A DNA stretch of 64,000 nt from Plasmopara viticola (lineage: Eukaryota > Oomycota > Peronosporomycetes > Peronosporales > Peronosporaceae). Below the pieces are notes generated by a model. The model searched no databases. It worked only from the letters and a program-made list of their open reading frames with translations, and was not told the origin of the DNA. The position numbers and the translations under genes are program-made. The stretch is taken from NCBI GenBank assembly GCA_001695595.3, contig MBPM02000002.1:2083608-2147607 (forward strand), written 5' to 3'. Positions 1-13,800 of this stretch are shown here, piece after piece. Numbering within the stretch: the first letter of the stretch is position 1; each line of letters begins with the position of its first letter.

Positions 1-509
1 TTTGGCCTACTTTTAAAGGTGCTAGAGGCTCTGTGAAAATCGCTGGAAGCGGTCACGCTAATTCGCTATCCATCAAGAAGAATATTATATTGGTGATTAA
101 CGTCAAATGACCTAATATTAGCCGCAGCGTGTGGAATAGTGACGCTGACGCTGCTGTCTTCGAAACAACCGCATACAATATATACTAGGCGTTATTTATT
201 GGCAGAGCTAAATCCGCCACAGCCAAATATAGCTTTGGTCAGAATTGGGTCTGTATGGTAGGTGAAACTTGGAAGCACGCCCGAAGGTTGTTCGTAATGC
301 GGTGGCGGATAGGCTAAAGTACTCACTTTTCGTGTAAAAGTGTGCCCAAAAGCTTTTGTCTGGAGGTAGTGGAGATTTACGCCTTCATTCGGATTCAGTA
401 ATATCCAAAAAAAAATATGCTAGCCGTGGACTGTCAAATATCTGAGTCTCTTTACTGATTGAACTAATTAAAAAATATTCGATGACTGCGCAAAGCTTAG
501 TAAGGTATA
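1..509. other. AT-rich non-coding stretch at window start
   Basis: No reading frame here resembles a protein. It ends where a repeat related to the LTRs at about 49.57 and 54.54 kb begins. Nothing else was recognised. Confidence 0.5.
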
Positions 510-870
510 TTGTGACGTAACCATCGTCACCAGCAGCTTTGCAGGTAACGGCCATTAAGTCATACAATTACACTACCTATGCATTGATATTACCCCTAGC
601 GATAGGCGATTACATACTTTCAGACCTGAAGCAGGATCCAGATAAATCATTATCTAAAGGAGTCAATGACTCGTTGGTTGTAAATGTTTTAGGATGTGGA
701 AGGATCAGATGGCGTAAAGAGGAATGATAGCCTTCAGGTAGATGGCTGGAAACCATCAGTTAGACTGTACCAAGACTAGTACTTTGGCCCGCTCGCTGTC
801 TAAGCCTTATCCGACGACCGACCGTTGATAAGGTTTCATCCGCAACTGTGTCATAGAAAGGTCTTGACCT
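510..870 (+). repeat. Degenerate solo LTR-like repeat
   Basis: The block opens with a TGTGACGTAACC-type sequence. It shares the same order of short blocks with the two LTR-like segments flanking the gypsy element near 49.57-49.95 kb and 54.54-54.97 kb: TGTGACGT, a GTAAC/GCATTG core, a TAGAATGATAGCCTT-type block and a distal CCGCAACTGTGT block. No internal retroelement coding sequence adjoins it, so a solo LTR left by recombination, or a truncated copy, is the simplest reading. Similarity was judged by eye; boundaries are accurate to perhaps 30 bases. Confidence 0.5.
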
Positions 871-1250
871 TGCCATGGTACTTTGCACTCACTTTTGAGA
901 GCGCCATACATGATGACACAGACAGCGGTCAACCGATCGACATGTCCAAACGAATGCTGTTTCAGTTAGGTGAAATGGATCCTGTCGCTCTTTTGCTAGG
1001 TCACTTGTAACAGTTGATAACAGATAAAGACGAACCTGTTGGTGGTCTTAATTCACGTAGCCGCTAATTCAAGGTAAACTAAAATGTCCAGGCTTTGATT
1101 ATGCTGGAAAAGCAAACCCCGCTTAATCTTCGGGGTATTGCTACTCAGTATTTCACTGCCAAACCCGAGAAGTGCGGTGGAAAAACTAATCGGCACGCAA
1201 ATCCAAGCATGACCAAACATGCCACGACTCGGACGAAATGTATTTCTCCG

Positions 1251-1637
1251 TCAGCCTTTGGAGATGAAGGCGATAGCAGCTATGGAAGACGGCTCGGAGT
1301 AGGTAATAGATTGAGATGACAGCACGCGGAGTAGCAAATCAAGTGTTGCAAAGTTGAATGAAAAGATGTGGAAGCCGTACATGTCCAACAATTGCAGTTG
1401 TAAATTTAAAATACGCTTCATGATGGTAGCCGATATCTTTTTATCATCAGATTGGGTTTTGCGCTTGAGGACAGCGGACAGTGAATCAAATGCTCTGCGA
1501 ACAATATTAAAGTCAACTCTATAGCGCGCATGCAAATCGACTGGTGTACACGTAAACTCTTTGTCCCAGCCAAAAGTTTTGTACGCGTTTGAATGGTTTG
1601 AATTGTCGTTTGGACTGTTGGCTTGACGCTGTGCCAT
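1251..1637 (-). CDS. Small hypothetical protein, head-to-head with UTP20
   Basis: This open frame of about 128 codons starts at the first ATG on the minus strand (complement of 1635-1637). The frame stays open further upstream to about 1802 without another ATG, so an upstream exon is possible. The protein starts with a polar Asn/Ser-rich segment. It then has long amphipathic helix-like stretches rich in Leu, Phe and Ile around AFDSLSAVLKRK and MKRILNLQLQLLDMYGF. I recognise no family. It would share a short divergent promoter with UTP20, about 145 bp between start codons. The helical, non-repetitive composition argues mildly for a real gene, but a chance ORF cannot be excluded. Confidence 0.35.
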   Translation of the reverse strand: MAQRQANSPNDNSNHSNAYKTFGWDKEFTCTPVDLHARYRVDFNIVRRAFDSLSAVLKRKTQSDDKKISATIMKRILNLQLQLLDMYGFHIFSFNFATLDLLLRVLSSQSITYSEPSSIAAIAFISKG

Positions 1638-1782
1638 ACCTCGTGCTAAATAGACGTTGAATAGAAATCGGTAATATTTCAGCAGATGCTGTCGACCGGT
1701 AAACCAGTATTGATATTGACTGGCGGTGAGACCACTGCAACTTTCCAACGGCGCATTCACTCCTGTCGGCAACGCAGACCTG
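1638..1782. promoter_or_regulatory. Possible divergent promoter between small ORF and UTP20
   Basis: The 145 bp lie between the ATG of the minus-strand ORF and the ATG of UTP20. Their position implies that they carry at least the UTP20 start region. I did not recognise a specific initiator motif. The call rests only on gene arrangement. Confidence 0.25.
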
Positions 1783-4700
1783 ATGGAGCCTCCGCCGGCC
1801 AAGAAGCGGCGCCACCGCTTTCAGAAGGTTGATGAGCGCGTGAGTAATTTACAGCATGAGCTTACACTGCACGCAAAGACAACAGGCGCTGTTGATGAGG
1901 CGTCACAGCTCTCGTTTAAGGAGGAGCTAGGTCTTCAAGCGGAGCTCACGACACTCGACAGTTTCCAGCTCTTATTCCGTGCACTTCAGCCACTAGTTAC
2001 CACCACTCCACAGCTGCTTTACCACCTCAAGACAGTAGTTAATAGACTACAAAAGGAGCTTCAGGAGGCGCAAGATGACGCGCAAGATCCCGTCGTGCAG
2101 CGACAGCGACTCGCGCCCGTGCTGAAGCTCGTCACGGCGCTGGCACGTGAGCTTGGTAACGAATTTTATCCACATTTTGCGTCGACTTTACCACTGATTG
2201 TGGCAGTCATCGATACAAAGGACCCAGATTTGACTACACAAGTATTTAAGTCGCTTACGTTACTGTTTAGCTACCTGAGGGTGCAATTACTGGCCGACAT
2301 GGACGCTGTGCACAAATGCTACTTTCCCTTGCTTGGCCACCCTAGAGAATTCGTCCGTAATTTTGCAGCACAGACTCTGGCTGTGCTATTGCGACGACTG
2401 GAATCGCCTGAGGCCATGAGAAAATATCTTCGTGCATATCTGACAGCGCTGATCAATGGGTCTGGACGCACCAATGAAATTCTACGTAATGGCTCAGCCA
2501 AATTGTTTTTTGCATTGATGAAAAATGTCAATCATGGCTTTTACTCTCGAATGCGCGATGTCTTGTTGTTTCTGCTAGGTTCATTCCGACCTCAAGGGGA
2601 GACGCAAGAACATTGTGAACAGCAAGAAGCAGTGTTTGAGATTGTGTACCAGACTTGCGAACTTATGCTCAAACACACGGATGCAGACCATTCGGGAGAA
2701 ATGATGGAGTGTTTAGTGTTGGTGTGTAACAAGGTGATTGAAAATCGTCACGAAAAGGACGAACCTATAACCGAGGCGGAAAATTTGTACTTAAGTCGAG
2801 TACTTCGTGTTCTGCTTGCCTTCGTAATATCGCGAAGAGGCAAACTAGTAACAGAAGCGAGTGATGCGTACGAGGTTCGCGTGCCGAGCGTGCACAAGAT
2901 TTGTGCTGAGCTGCTGGCTCCGAAAAACAAGATCCTATTCTCTGAAAGCTCTGCTTTATGCGATGTGCTTTTGCAGATTTTGGAGGCGATTTGGCGGCTG
3001 TTTCCGGCCAATGATGACGATGTTTCTGCCCAGTTTCAGGCTATTTTTGCTGTTGCCATTGACAAAGAGAAGCAGGCGTTTTGGCGCCCTAAGATACTGG
3101 AGTTTGTGATTGCCCACTTGCATAACACCAACGTTGAGGTGTCTTTCGTAATCACCCATGTAATACCTAATGCGTTAGAATTTGCATTGAAGGCACTCGT
3201 AAAGACTGACGTGGCTGCTTTCAGCTCCCTGATGTGCGAACTAGGTGGTTACGTTGCAGACAATGCTGGAGAAGTTATTGAGGGTCAGAATGCGTACATT
3301 GTACGACCAAAGACTGCAAATCGCGTCTGGTTGCTTTCGTTGGATCCGATTGATGCAAACGCGGAGAACAATCTGTTTGACGCTGGCCAAAAATTGTTTG
3401 ATGACAGTGATAACACGCAGGATTTGGAGAGTTTAGCCATGTGCTGGAAATTTTGTAAAGTCTTGCAGCTAATGTGGGTGAATGAAGAAAAAGTAATTTC
3501 TTTTACTACTCCTTTGATCAAAAAACTTGATGAGCGGTTAAAATATGGGTTTTCTTCTCACATTGCGTCTCTGCGTGCAGAGCTGTGGCAACTGCAACAA
3601 ATTGCTCAGCACCAAGCAAGCAACAATTTGCTTTTAACAACTACGTACGTAGAGGAGGCACTTCTTGGGAACGAATGTTCTCTTACAACTCTCTCGTTTC
3701 TCTTACTGCTTACTGAGATGGCACAAGAAAAGAAGACACACGAAGTACTGACGGTCGATGTGTTGCCTTGTGTAACCGACTCCCTCATCGCTACGCTACG
3801 ATCACCTGCCCATGAACTACGTTTGGTGACTTTGAAGCTGCTTGCAAAGTTTGAGCGCTTGGGTTTTTTCGACTCCAATAATGGAGTGCTAAGCGGTCCA
3901 TGCAATTTACTGGAAGTTTGTGTAAACCTCGAGCTCTCCTGCAAAGACATTTCTGTGGCTACTGAACGTGAAGTAGTGCGTTTGCTGACACGTGTAAAGG
4001 TTCTCTGTCGCTCGCCTCAGACCCCGGTAGTGTACAAAAAAATTGCTTTAAATCACCTGCTCGGTCTGTACCATGTCAAATTTTCCACGATCTGGCCACA
4101 CATTGCTGAGGTGGTGGAGACTGCTGTTCGATTGCACTTTAACGAGTTCTGGCCGTTTATTAGTGCAGAGCTTTTGAAGGCTTCTCTTCGACACGAAGAT
4201 GCTTTCGAGAAGCGCGAGATCTGCGGCACAAGCGATGTTGTCAAAGAGTTTGAGCGAATGTGCCTGCTGGAAGAAGGAAAAGTATGTTGCCTTAATGCTA
4301 CAGACGCCACTACCCATCATTCGCTCCTTTGGAAGGGAGTTACAAAGTTCTCTGATCTAGTAGAGTCTAAGACGAAGTTTGTGGTGCCCCTCTTTCTTAC
4401 GTTTTTGCGTGACCAGTATAGCACTATTTACACTGACGAGCTGGATGCTAGGCGTCTTGAAGAAATCGACCAGGCCTTGCATAAGCTTGAAAAAACCAAC
4501 AGCTGCAATGGTTCAGGACCTTTGGATTGGTGCGATCGTGTCGCATATCAGGGGTTGACTACAAAGGAAGTGCGTGGCAAGTTCGTAGACCAGTTGAAGC
4601 TATTTGCGGCCTTCCACAATATGAAGGGCGCGTATGCGCAGCAACTTCTGCACGATCTTTTTTTCGATCTACTGATGAAGTCAGACGAATTGATTTCTAA

Positions 4701-7700
4701 GCTGGCCTTGCAGTGTTTGTATGCGTTTGGTAGCAAAGCTATTGTCTCGTACAAGACACAACTCAATCGGCTCATCGACTCGTCCTCGTTTCGCGAAGAA
4801 CTTGCAAGCTTTAAGATTGGAAAGGAAGAGACTATCGTTTTGCTCGAGCACCGTACAGAGCTTCTGCCGGTGCTGTTGCGAGTTTTGTACTCGAAGTGTG
4901 TCAGCAAGAAGGGTCGAAATAATGGCGATACAGTGGCCGCTCGGCGTGCCGCTATCCTAGCGTACTCAGCGTCATTAGAAGCGTCTGAGCTTGCCAGCTT
5001 TGTGGAGCTTGTTGTGCGAGCGTTCGATGTGACGATTGAAGCATCTACGGGTGCTCCTGACGCCACCTATGTGAAACCTGTAGCGGCAATTCTCACCGTG
5101 CAACCTTCACGCATCCTGGGCTTCTTGAATTTACTGGAAGATTTATTCGTTCAACTTGGAGTTAAGCTAGCTGTATTTGTACCGCGTCTTGCTGACGTCT
5201 TGCTGGCCATTCTCCGCATCAGCAATGTTTCGTCTGACATTAATGAGATGGATGGTTTAACTAGTAATGAGGTCGAAGAAACGGTATTAACGGATGAGTC
5301 AAGGCAAAAAAAGTTGGAAAAATCTTCGAATGTGTGTTCGATGGCGATAAAGAAGCAGATTCGCATGCTGACATACCGTAGGCTTACGCAGATGATTGAC
5401 ACGGTAAGGGCTGAAATGATTTTTTTTAATCGAGGTTGTAACTTTAACATTTGCCCTTTATTGTGTAGTTTGATAGCCTCGTGAACCTTCAACCGTGGGT
5501 AGTGGCAGTGCTGGAAATTTCTCGTGATGCGGTAAGTAATTTGCCCAATGCGGTCGTCGGCTCAAGCAAGGCATCTGCACTACTCGAGCTGCTTGTAGCA
5601 CTGAGCCGTGCTGATCGGGCGCGCCAGTGTATTACCGACTCGTTGATGATCAACATTATTTCCTGCCTGTCTGCGGGCTTAACGCCTTCAAGTGCATTGT
5701 CCTCGTCTATTCAAGGCATTTCATCCAATATTCTGGACTCGATTTTGCAGTTTATGGACTCACTTCTTGACGGAGATGAACGTACGTTGTCGAATCAAGA
5801 CCAAGACAAACCGACAGCTGTCCTTGAAGAAAAGAATGAGACGCTTTTGACACCCCAGATCCCGTTCATATTAAAGCAGTTTGTTCTGCGTTTTCAGGCC
5901 AAAGCTGCTCGCTATGCGAGCGATCGGTATGCAGGATCGTCACGGAAGGAACTCACTTTTCTCTGCCGACTCTCGCATCACTTAGAATTTGCTAGCGGAG
6001 ACATTACAATTGCTACGCATGACTTGTTCCAGTTGCTTTTGCCATTTTTGCTGCGCAATCACCAGACATCACTGAAGGACAAAGAAAACTTGCTAAATGT
6101 GCTGTCGTATTTGGTGCCCAAGCTATCGGAACCAAAGAAGCACGTGCTTTCCCTAGCGCGATTATTGGCTCCAGGCGCAAATTGCATTGCCGAAAGGGGT
6201 CCTCGCCTTAAAGTAATTGCAGTGTTCACAGCACTTGGTGCACACGCTGCTCTTACAGAGCTGGCTCCTGTGGCGAAATTGCTGGTCGAGCTTAACGCGT
6301 ATGATATTAAGCGCATGGAGGAGATGGATTGTGAGCGCCGCCTCGTTGCACTTAACCACCTAAACACGTCGCGTTATGCTGGATTTACGTGCGAGACGCA
6401 CTTGCTAGCGCCGCTTCTAGCGCAGTGTCTGCAGTCCATGCATGACCAAGAGTATTCAGTGCGTAGCGGCGCACTTGCTAGCCTCACGACCTTTTTAAAG
6501 CTAGCTGCAGAGGTTGCAGAGAAGCAAAGTAAAAGTGAAGATGTGTCTAAGTCTCCTCTACTTAACGCACTGGAGTCGTTAGTGATGCCTTGTGTGCGAG
6601 CAAGTCTCCGATCAATTGACGAGAATACTCGACGTGGATTCGTGACGGTATTGGGATTGCTAGCGGACCACCACAAGGCGTTTCGACCATTTGCCTTCGT
6701 TCCGACAGATTTATGTTTGTTGCGCAACGAGAAAGACCCGGAAGCCGACTTCTTTTACAATATCACGCACATTCAAGCTCATCGCAGACGTCGTGCACTT
6801 CAGCGTCTTAGTGGAATTATGGACTCGATGGCTACTACGGCAAAGGTCTCTGCTGACACGAAAGCGGCTGAAGTGCCCGAGTGCTTTCCAAATTCAACGG
6901 TGAATGGTGTAATCTTGCCACTCGTACTGCATTTTGTCTACGAGACACACACCAAAAGCCAGGAGTCTCTGCGCGCTGAAGCTGCAACATGTGTCGGAAG
7001 TGCTGCCGGACTTTTGGGCTGGTCGCACTATCTCTCACTTTTGCGCCGGCTGCTAAAGTCGATTGATGGCCATGTTGAGATGGAAGAGGCGATCATCATG
7101 GCAATCTGCGCTGTGATTGATCATTTCCACTTTGAGACTTCAGGCGCTACATCCCGGTGGCAACCATCATTGCCCGGCAACGAGAAACCAGCAAATGATG
7201 GAAAAGCCACAGCCGACGACGACAAAGTTGAAGTAGAAGGAAATATCTCCAAGGTGCAGGACAACTTGGAGAAACAAGTACTTCCGATGCTCTACTCCTT
7301 TTTATTCAAGGAAGCGATGTCGAAAAAGCGCTCAAAGCAGTGTGATGATGAAGCGTCGATCCCTTTATCCGAAGAAGCAGTATCAGTGCGTGCCCCTTTA
7401 GCGCTAGCAGTCGTAAAGATATTGCGTCGACTACGTGTAGAAACGTTTCAGCGCGAGTTGCCCAAGTTGTTGCTAAAGTTTGCAAATTTGCTTAAAAGTA
7501 AAGATGAAGCTGTGCGGGCTTCGGCTCGCACGACGCTCGTACGTATTGCTGTGGAACTTGGTGCTAGCTTTTTGCTTCCAATTGTTGAGGAACTTCGTCA
7601 CGCGCTGCGCGAAAACTATATGGTTCACGTGCTTGCATTTACCGTGCATGCGCTCCTGGAAAGGCTACCAGATATTATGCAAGCAAACGGTGAGACCAAC

Positions 7701-10700
7701 GCGTTTCGAAGACCGCAATCGTTGCTCCTCACACAGAATAGGAAACAAGAGGCTGAGTATGAGGCGGAGTTTGCTTCACCGCTCGATGCTTGTGTGCCTA
7801 CTTTAATGGAAATTCTGGCCGCAAAATTGTTTCAGGGCATGACAACTATTAGCGAAGCAGCTGAGGCTGCTGCGGGTGGCGTGGAACACAAATCCTATCA
7901 GAAGTCTAAAATGAAAGAGGCACGCGCGAGTGGTGCTCGAAGTCTCGACTCAATAGAGTTGTTGGCGAAGTCACTACCCTTTTTGCCTAACCCAAGCATT
8001 CACGAAGTCGTGGGTGCACTTGTTAAGCGATTCCAAGCGACAGACGGGGGAGCTCAAGCTACAGCTGCTTTAGAGGAGGCACTCAAGCGCGTGGCGATTG
8101 GACTGGCGAAAAACCCGTCGGTGGACTCGTCGTACATGTATTTGTACGTCTACAACATTTTAAATTCGAGTCTTGAAAGCCTGCGACCGGCTACTGAGAA
8201 AGAAAGGGAAATGTACGATGCTGGTAAAGGGAACACGGCTTTAGTCACGTCCTGGCTTGTGTCCGAGAAGAGTGCTGCTGCCACAAAATTGCTGACCAAG
8301 CGCGTGAGTGCTTGGGAGAATGCGCGCGTCGCGATGCAGCAGCAAGTCACTGGTTTCGACAAGATGCGTCAACAACAGCAGAGCCAAACAAAACAGCAGA
8401 AGCGTGAGGCGATCGCCGCGCTCGTGGCTGAGAGGACGGCTCATGTTCGAGAACTGCTAAACTACGCGGTCTTCTTGGTCTTCCTATTTTTACGCAAGAG
8501 CGGTAGTGTCAAGGACCAGGAAGACGGGGTCAAGAAGAACGTCCATTCCCCGGCTCAGCTCATCGATCCACTGATACCGCTGCTCGTGCGATGTACAGGT
8601 GAATCGAAGAACGACCGTGCCGTAATTAATGCACTCAAGTGCTTGGGCTCGCTGCTTCCTCGTCAGAAGGAACTTCCCACTCTTTGCGTTTCCCGTACTC
8701 TGCTTCTTGATCGCATGTTTGATATTTTGCAGCAGGCTGGAGCTGCAACGCGAAACGAGATGGTGCAGACGTGTTATCGCACGCTGACGGCTCTGCTTAG
8801 ACAGCAGCAAAAGTTGGAATTAACGCAAGAGAACGAGATTGCTGCCAAAAGTTGCAAAAGCGACAACCTCCGGCTTACGGAGCCTCAACTTCGTGTGCTC
8901 TTGAGCTTTTTACGTGCTGATTTAGACGAGCAAGACCATCAAAACGCCACCTTTGCTCTCATCAAGGCTATTGTCAACTCGCGTCTTGTAGTAAGCGAAG
9001 TGTACGATGTCATGCTACGTATCGGGGAACTTTTGGTGAAAAGCGATTCTTCCAGTGCACGTCTAAATTGTGCGACGATCTATCAGACATTTTTATTGGA
9101 ATATCCACTAGGAACCAAACGTTTGTCTCGTCACCTCAAGTTTTTAATGGATAACTTGAATTACGGACATGCCACTGGGCGCTCTTCTGTGCTGGAGGCT
9201 CTGCGTTCGTTGTTGGTAGAGCTTCCGCAGGACTTAATCAACGCACGCTCGCAATATTTCTTCTTACCGTTGGTGCTGCGTCTGGCAAACGATGAAGCTT
9301 CTGAATGCCGAAATCTTGTTCGTATTGTTCTTACTACTTTGGTGCGCCGGCTAGGCAACAAGGAACTGAACACAAGCATTATGCTGGTGGGTACCTGGTG
9401 GACGCAAGCTTCGGACTCGGATGCTCCCAATACCGTCAAGTTGCTCGAAACTGCGGCACAGGTGACGACGCTGGTGCTGGAGACTCGACCCGAGTTTTTC
9501 GAGCAAAGTGCATCCCAAGTGCTGCAAGCTGCCCGTTCAGCGCTCATGCGTCGTCAACGCGAGCTCGAGATGGTAGAGGAAAGCAATCAGATTCGGTGGC
9601 AGACGACTTACCACACTTGCGTGGCACTGACCGCTTTCAGTGAGCATCTTGCTGGCCCGTACGAGTTGTGGCTGGAGACGTCAAAGCCGTCAGAAAACTT
9701 TTTTGACGTCGTAGTGCTGCCGTTGCTGCAGTACCCCCATGCGTGGGTGCGTCTGAGCACCATTCGGTTGTTAATGTCGTATTTACGTCGTCGCCAATGT
9801 GAAACGCTTAGCTATGCCGCTCCTGTCAAGCGTCTGTCGAAGGATGATCTTGAGCGTTTGCACAACGGGGCGCTGTACCTGCAGCGTCCTGGACGTCTGT
9901 TTGCATGGGCTAGTGCAGTCTGCAAACTCCTCGAAGCCCCGTCGCTAAATCAGGAGCTTATGGATGAAGTGATTTCTGCATTGCTGTTCCTGTGTAAGGC
10001 GCTTGAGCATACCAATATTCCGCAAGACGTGACTGCAGGGAATCTTGAAGCAATTATTAACAGCAAGGTGGCAGCGAGCGATGATGATGGTGAAAATTCG
10101 ACAATGGGTGAACAACAAGATGAGGAAATGCAATGTCGGCAGATTCAGGAAAAAAAGGACGAACAAGAAAGGGCGCGGACGCCCATAGGGTGGCTACTTA
10201 CGCGTCTTTCATATATGGCCCGTAGTTTGAGCTTGAGCGATGAAGTTCAAATCGTGGTGTTCAAGGTGTTTGCTGCTTTGCTGCACAGTCATGACGCTGC
10301 TTTTGCCCAAATGTATGTGGTGCAAATGATCAACCCGCTGTACCGCGCAACCAGTAGGTTAGAGGAGCTTCAGGCTCAACACGAGCAAGCGATGCTCCAA
10401 AGACAACAGAAGCATAAAAAAAACAGCCCCGCGCCAGAGCCAGTGACGCCCCCTGAAAGCGCACTCTTAGCGCAAGAGATCATGCAGCTACTCGAGAACA
10501 AACTAGGATCCACGTCGTTCTTGGAGGCCTACTCATTCGTACAGAGGAAGACGGCTGCACGTCGGGCGGCGCGAAAGTTGCAACTTCGCACTGAAGCCGT
10601 ATCGGATCCACAGCGCGCTGCCCAGCGACGAATACACAAGAACGAGCAAAAGCGTCATATCAAGCAAATGCGAAAGCGCAAACACGCTGTGCTCAAGGGT

Positions 10701-10754
10701 TCAACTTCGATAGTAGTGCGTCCCACAAAGGTGCTTCGTCCGGGAGCAGAGTAG
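1783..10754 (+). CDS. UTP20: U3 snoRNP / SSU processome scaffold protein UTP20
   Basis: UTP20 is a giant nucleolar HEAT/ARM-repeat protein of the small-subunit processome, needed for 18S rRNA maturation. Exons are 1783-5403 and 5469-10754, separated by a 65-bp GTAAGG...TAG intron that falls between codons; the joined protein is about 2968 aa (human about 2785, yeast 2493). It starts at ATG 1783 with a lysine/arginine-rich segment (KKRRHRFQK). The family's N-terminal HEAT block follows (residues about 40-600), then continuous helical repeats. The C-terminus is strongly basic with coiled-coil character (KRHIKQMRKRKHAVLK), typical of UTP20 tails that contact pre-ribosomal RNA. The frame is open upstream to a GTG at 1726, but 1783 is the first ATG. 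The next gene starts 129 bp downstream on the same strand. The family call rests on overall length, repeat character and N- and C-terminal motifs. Confidence 0.88.
5404..5468 (+). other. Single intron of UTP20
   Basis: It begins GTAAGGGC, contains a T/A-rich tract and ends TTGTGTAG. Removing it joins ...ATTGACACG to TTTGATAGC in phase 0 and bypasses the in-frame stop at the end of the first open frame. Read without splicing, the gene looks like two ORFs. Confidence 0.85.
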
Positions 10755-10883
10755 CCATTGATAGTTACCATTGTCAATATAAATATAAATGCCTGATCGA
10801 ACGTGGGGGTCCGATCAGACGCAAATAGGCTTAAATGCTCGCTTGACGGTCGGTTCAGAAAGAAGAGCGTAACTGTGTTGGCT

Positions 10884-13800
10884 ATGACCAACAACAATGA
10901 TGAGGATATACATCGTTGGAGCCGCACGACGACACCATCTTTGCTGAATTCACCACCTTTGTTTTCCAGCGAAAACAAAGGTGCACTGCATCGGCGAAGA
11001 CGAGCGCCCCCTCGAGACGTAGCACAGCATGAGCCCTGGTTGTTTCAGAGCAACACTACGCAGCCTCTTGTTGTCTTGCCACCTAGTCTGTCGTTGTCGG
11101 AGGGTGAGACGTCGCTTTTTTACTTGGACGTTGACAGTTTGAAGAGTTTGTTGCCGCTGCCCGACGGCCGGCGTCGGGTGAAAAGCAGCAAAAATCTCGA
11201 CAATAGTTCTCGGGGGACTAATGGACCCCCGAGTCGAGGACAGATTGCTTTACCACCAAGACTAGAACCGTTGAGTTATCAGCATTTCAGCCACAAGAAG
11301 CATTGGGCACGAAAACGACGACAGAAACTTGGTCTGGCATCAATGCAAACACTTCGTCGAAAAGGTTCACGTTTCGGTCCGGCAATGGTACGACCGGCCA
11401 CTGAAGAGGTTCGCGATGACGACAGTGCGGCTTTGCAATCAACCTTGACGAAGCGATTGAAAAAGAAGACGAGGACTGAAGTGCTCTCCTTTTCCGATAG
11501 ACGTCGGGTAGGCACGCGACGGAGACGAGCGAATCATTTCGTGCTCGATGACGACGCGGAGGACCACGAGCAGCCGGTGTCTCTGCTTCAGAGTACGGAC
11601 GAGGAGCAGCGCCAAAAAGCGATGATTGCAACGCAATTGGATTTGACTCTATCCGAGTACGAGCACTTGGATGCAGCTTTTGGAAAGAACGTATCGAGTT
11701 TGGCCTCGGAAGACGAAGGTTCGTTAACCGAACGATATTTCCAGGAATTTCAAGAGTTTGACGTCGATCACAGTGGCACCATATCGCCTGATGAGCTGCG
11801 GCAGCTACTTTTAGCGTCGGGTAAAGACATGGACGACACTGAGCTCGCTTCTGTCATTCAACAAGCTGATACGGACCATGACGGCGAAATTGATTTTCAA
11901 GAGTTTATTGCCTTAATGCGTGCTCGCAAGCGACTCCTTCAAGTAGCGAACCTCATGGGAGCAACAGGCAGCGGACCTCCAAGTACAAACCTTACAACTA
12001 CGACCCCTTTGAGGAATACGGGGCACTCTTTGCCTCCTCTAAAGCTCGCACCTCGACACTTGAAGCGCCATCGAGTGCCTCAAAATCCAGCTCTTGTCGC
12101 GGCTCGCTCGACGCCATCATGTCTTCGTCCGGGAGCAACCGTCGACATTAGTGAGTTGCGACGAGAGCTTGCTCTCTCCGAGGTTGGGATCCAAGAACTC
12201 AACTCAAAGGTACGCGAAGGATTGCATTGGGTGCAACAGCATTGTCCCGTGCGGTCGTTGAAGACCCAGATCTTCTGCCACCGGTGGGGCATGGAAAAGG
12301 TCAATCAGCTGTTGATGCGGCTGCAGCTGCAACAACTTTCGCGAGGGTTTCGAAAGTGGCATACCTTTCTCGTGTTTGAACGCAACAAGATCAAAGCCAA
12401 CATGTATTTCAAGTGCAAGGGCAGTCAAAAGATGACGACGATCATGAACAAGTGGCGACGGAAAGTGACGCGACGCAAGGTCGTGCAGTGGAAGACTGTG
12501 TGCAGTGTCGACCGTCGCAGCGAGTTGCTTTCGGCAGCGATTGAGATCCAGCGGATTGTACGTGGAGCCCTCGCTCGTGGTGTGTATAACCGACTTCGTC
12601 AAGGCATTGCTGCTCTGCGCATCCAGACACTTGTGCGAGGCCATTTAGCAAGGAGGCTAGCACGTCGAAAGCGGCAGGACAAGATCAATTACGAAGCCGC
12701 ATGTCTCCTCCAACGTTCATACCGTGGGTATACTGGAAAGCGACTGGCTCAAGCTCTATACAAGGCACAACGTGAGACGCGCGCAGCCGGTCGGATCCAG
12801 CGTACATATAAAAATTATAAGCAACGGGAGCTTTTGCGCGTGATTCAGCAAGCTAAAGTCGAAAATGCCAGTGCGCTTGTGCTTCAGTGCTGTATGCGCA
12901 GTTACCTCGCACGACAAGAGCGCAAACGTCGAGCAATTCGCCGAGTGCAAAGACGTCGAGCGCGACTACTAGTAAAGTGTTTTCAAGAATTTCTGGCACG
13001 TCGTCGTGTGATCCTTTTCAGAAAGCAAACTTGTGCGGCTCTGACGATTCAGTGTTTCGTTCGAGTATGTCGGTCTCGCCATCAAGTGCACTTGTTGAGG
13101 ATTGAGAAACAGCGTCAAGAACAACAGGCACGTAAGGTCACAGCAGCGCTTCGCATCCAGACATGTGGACGTAAGTATCTTGCTCGAAAGCAGTATCTTT
13201 TGAAGAAACACCAACGAGCATTGATTCGGGCATTGGAAAACTTGCGCAGGTTTACCAGTGCTGTGGTGATCCAGTCGTTGCTCCGTGGCTACGTTACTCG
13301 TTGCCGCATCCAGCGTGCTCGACGTGAGACCCTTTTATTGATAGAGTTACGTCGGTTGAACAGCAGTGCAGTAAAGATTCAAGCACTTTGGCGTGGGTAT
13401 CATAGTCGCGTGGTTTGGTCTCTTCGACTAGAAGCACAAAAGGCTCAGGCTCAACGCCATCAGGAGAACGAAGCAGCAAAGCGTCTTCAAGCCATTGCAA
13501 GGGGGAAAATTGCTCGAAAGAAACGAGTTGGGCTCGAACAAGAACGGGATCGACGTGCACTGCAGCAACGGATGCAAGTAGAAGCAGCTCTTTGTATTCA
13601 AAAGGTGGTGCGCGGAAACCAAGCTCGACGAGTAGTGCAGAAACTCCGACGTGAATATCAAAACGAAGCGCGTCTTGCACGCGAGCGCTTAATTCTCGAG
13701 ACCAAGACGCGTGCTGCAGTCAAGATTCAAAGCCACACTCGTCGATATCTCGTGCGCCGTCAGTCTCTTTCTCAAACTCGCGAGGTAGAGCACCGTAAAC

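Noticed and set aside
1726..1782. Upstream extension of UTP20 to GTG 1726
   Set aside because: Nuclear oomycete genes start at ATG; the first ATG is 1783 and is followed by the basic N-terminus expected for the family.
4548..5066. Minus-strand 172-codon Ser-rich frame in UTP20
   Set aside because: It is an antisense shadow of UTP20 codons; Ser/Arg-rich composition is typical of such shadows.
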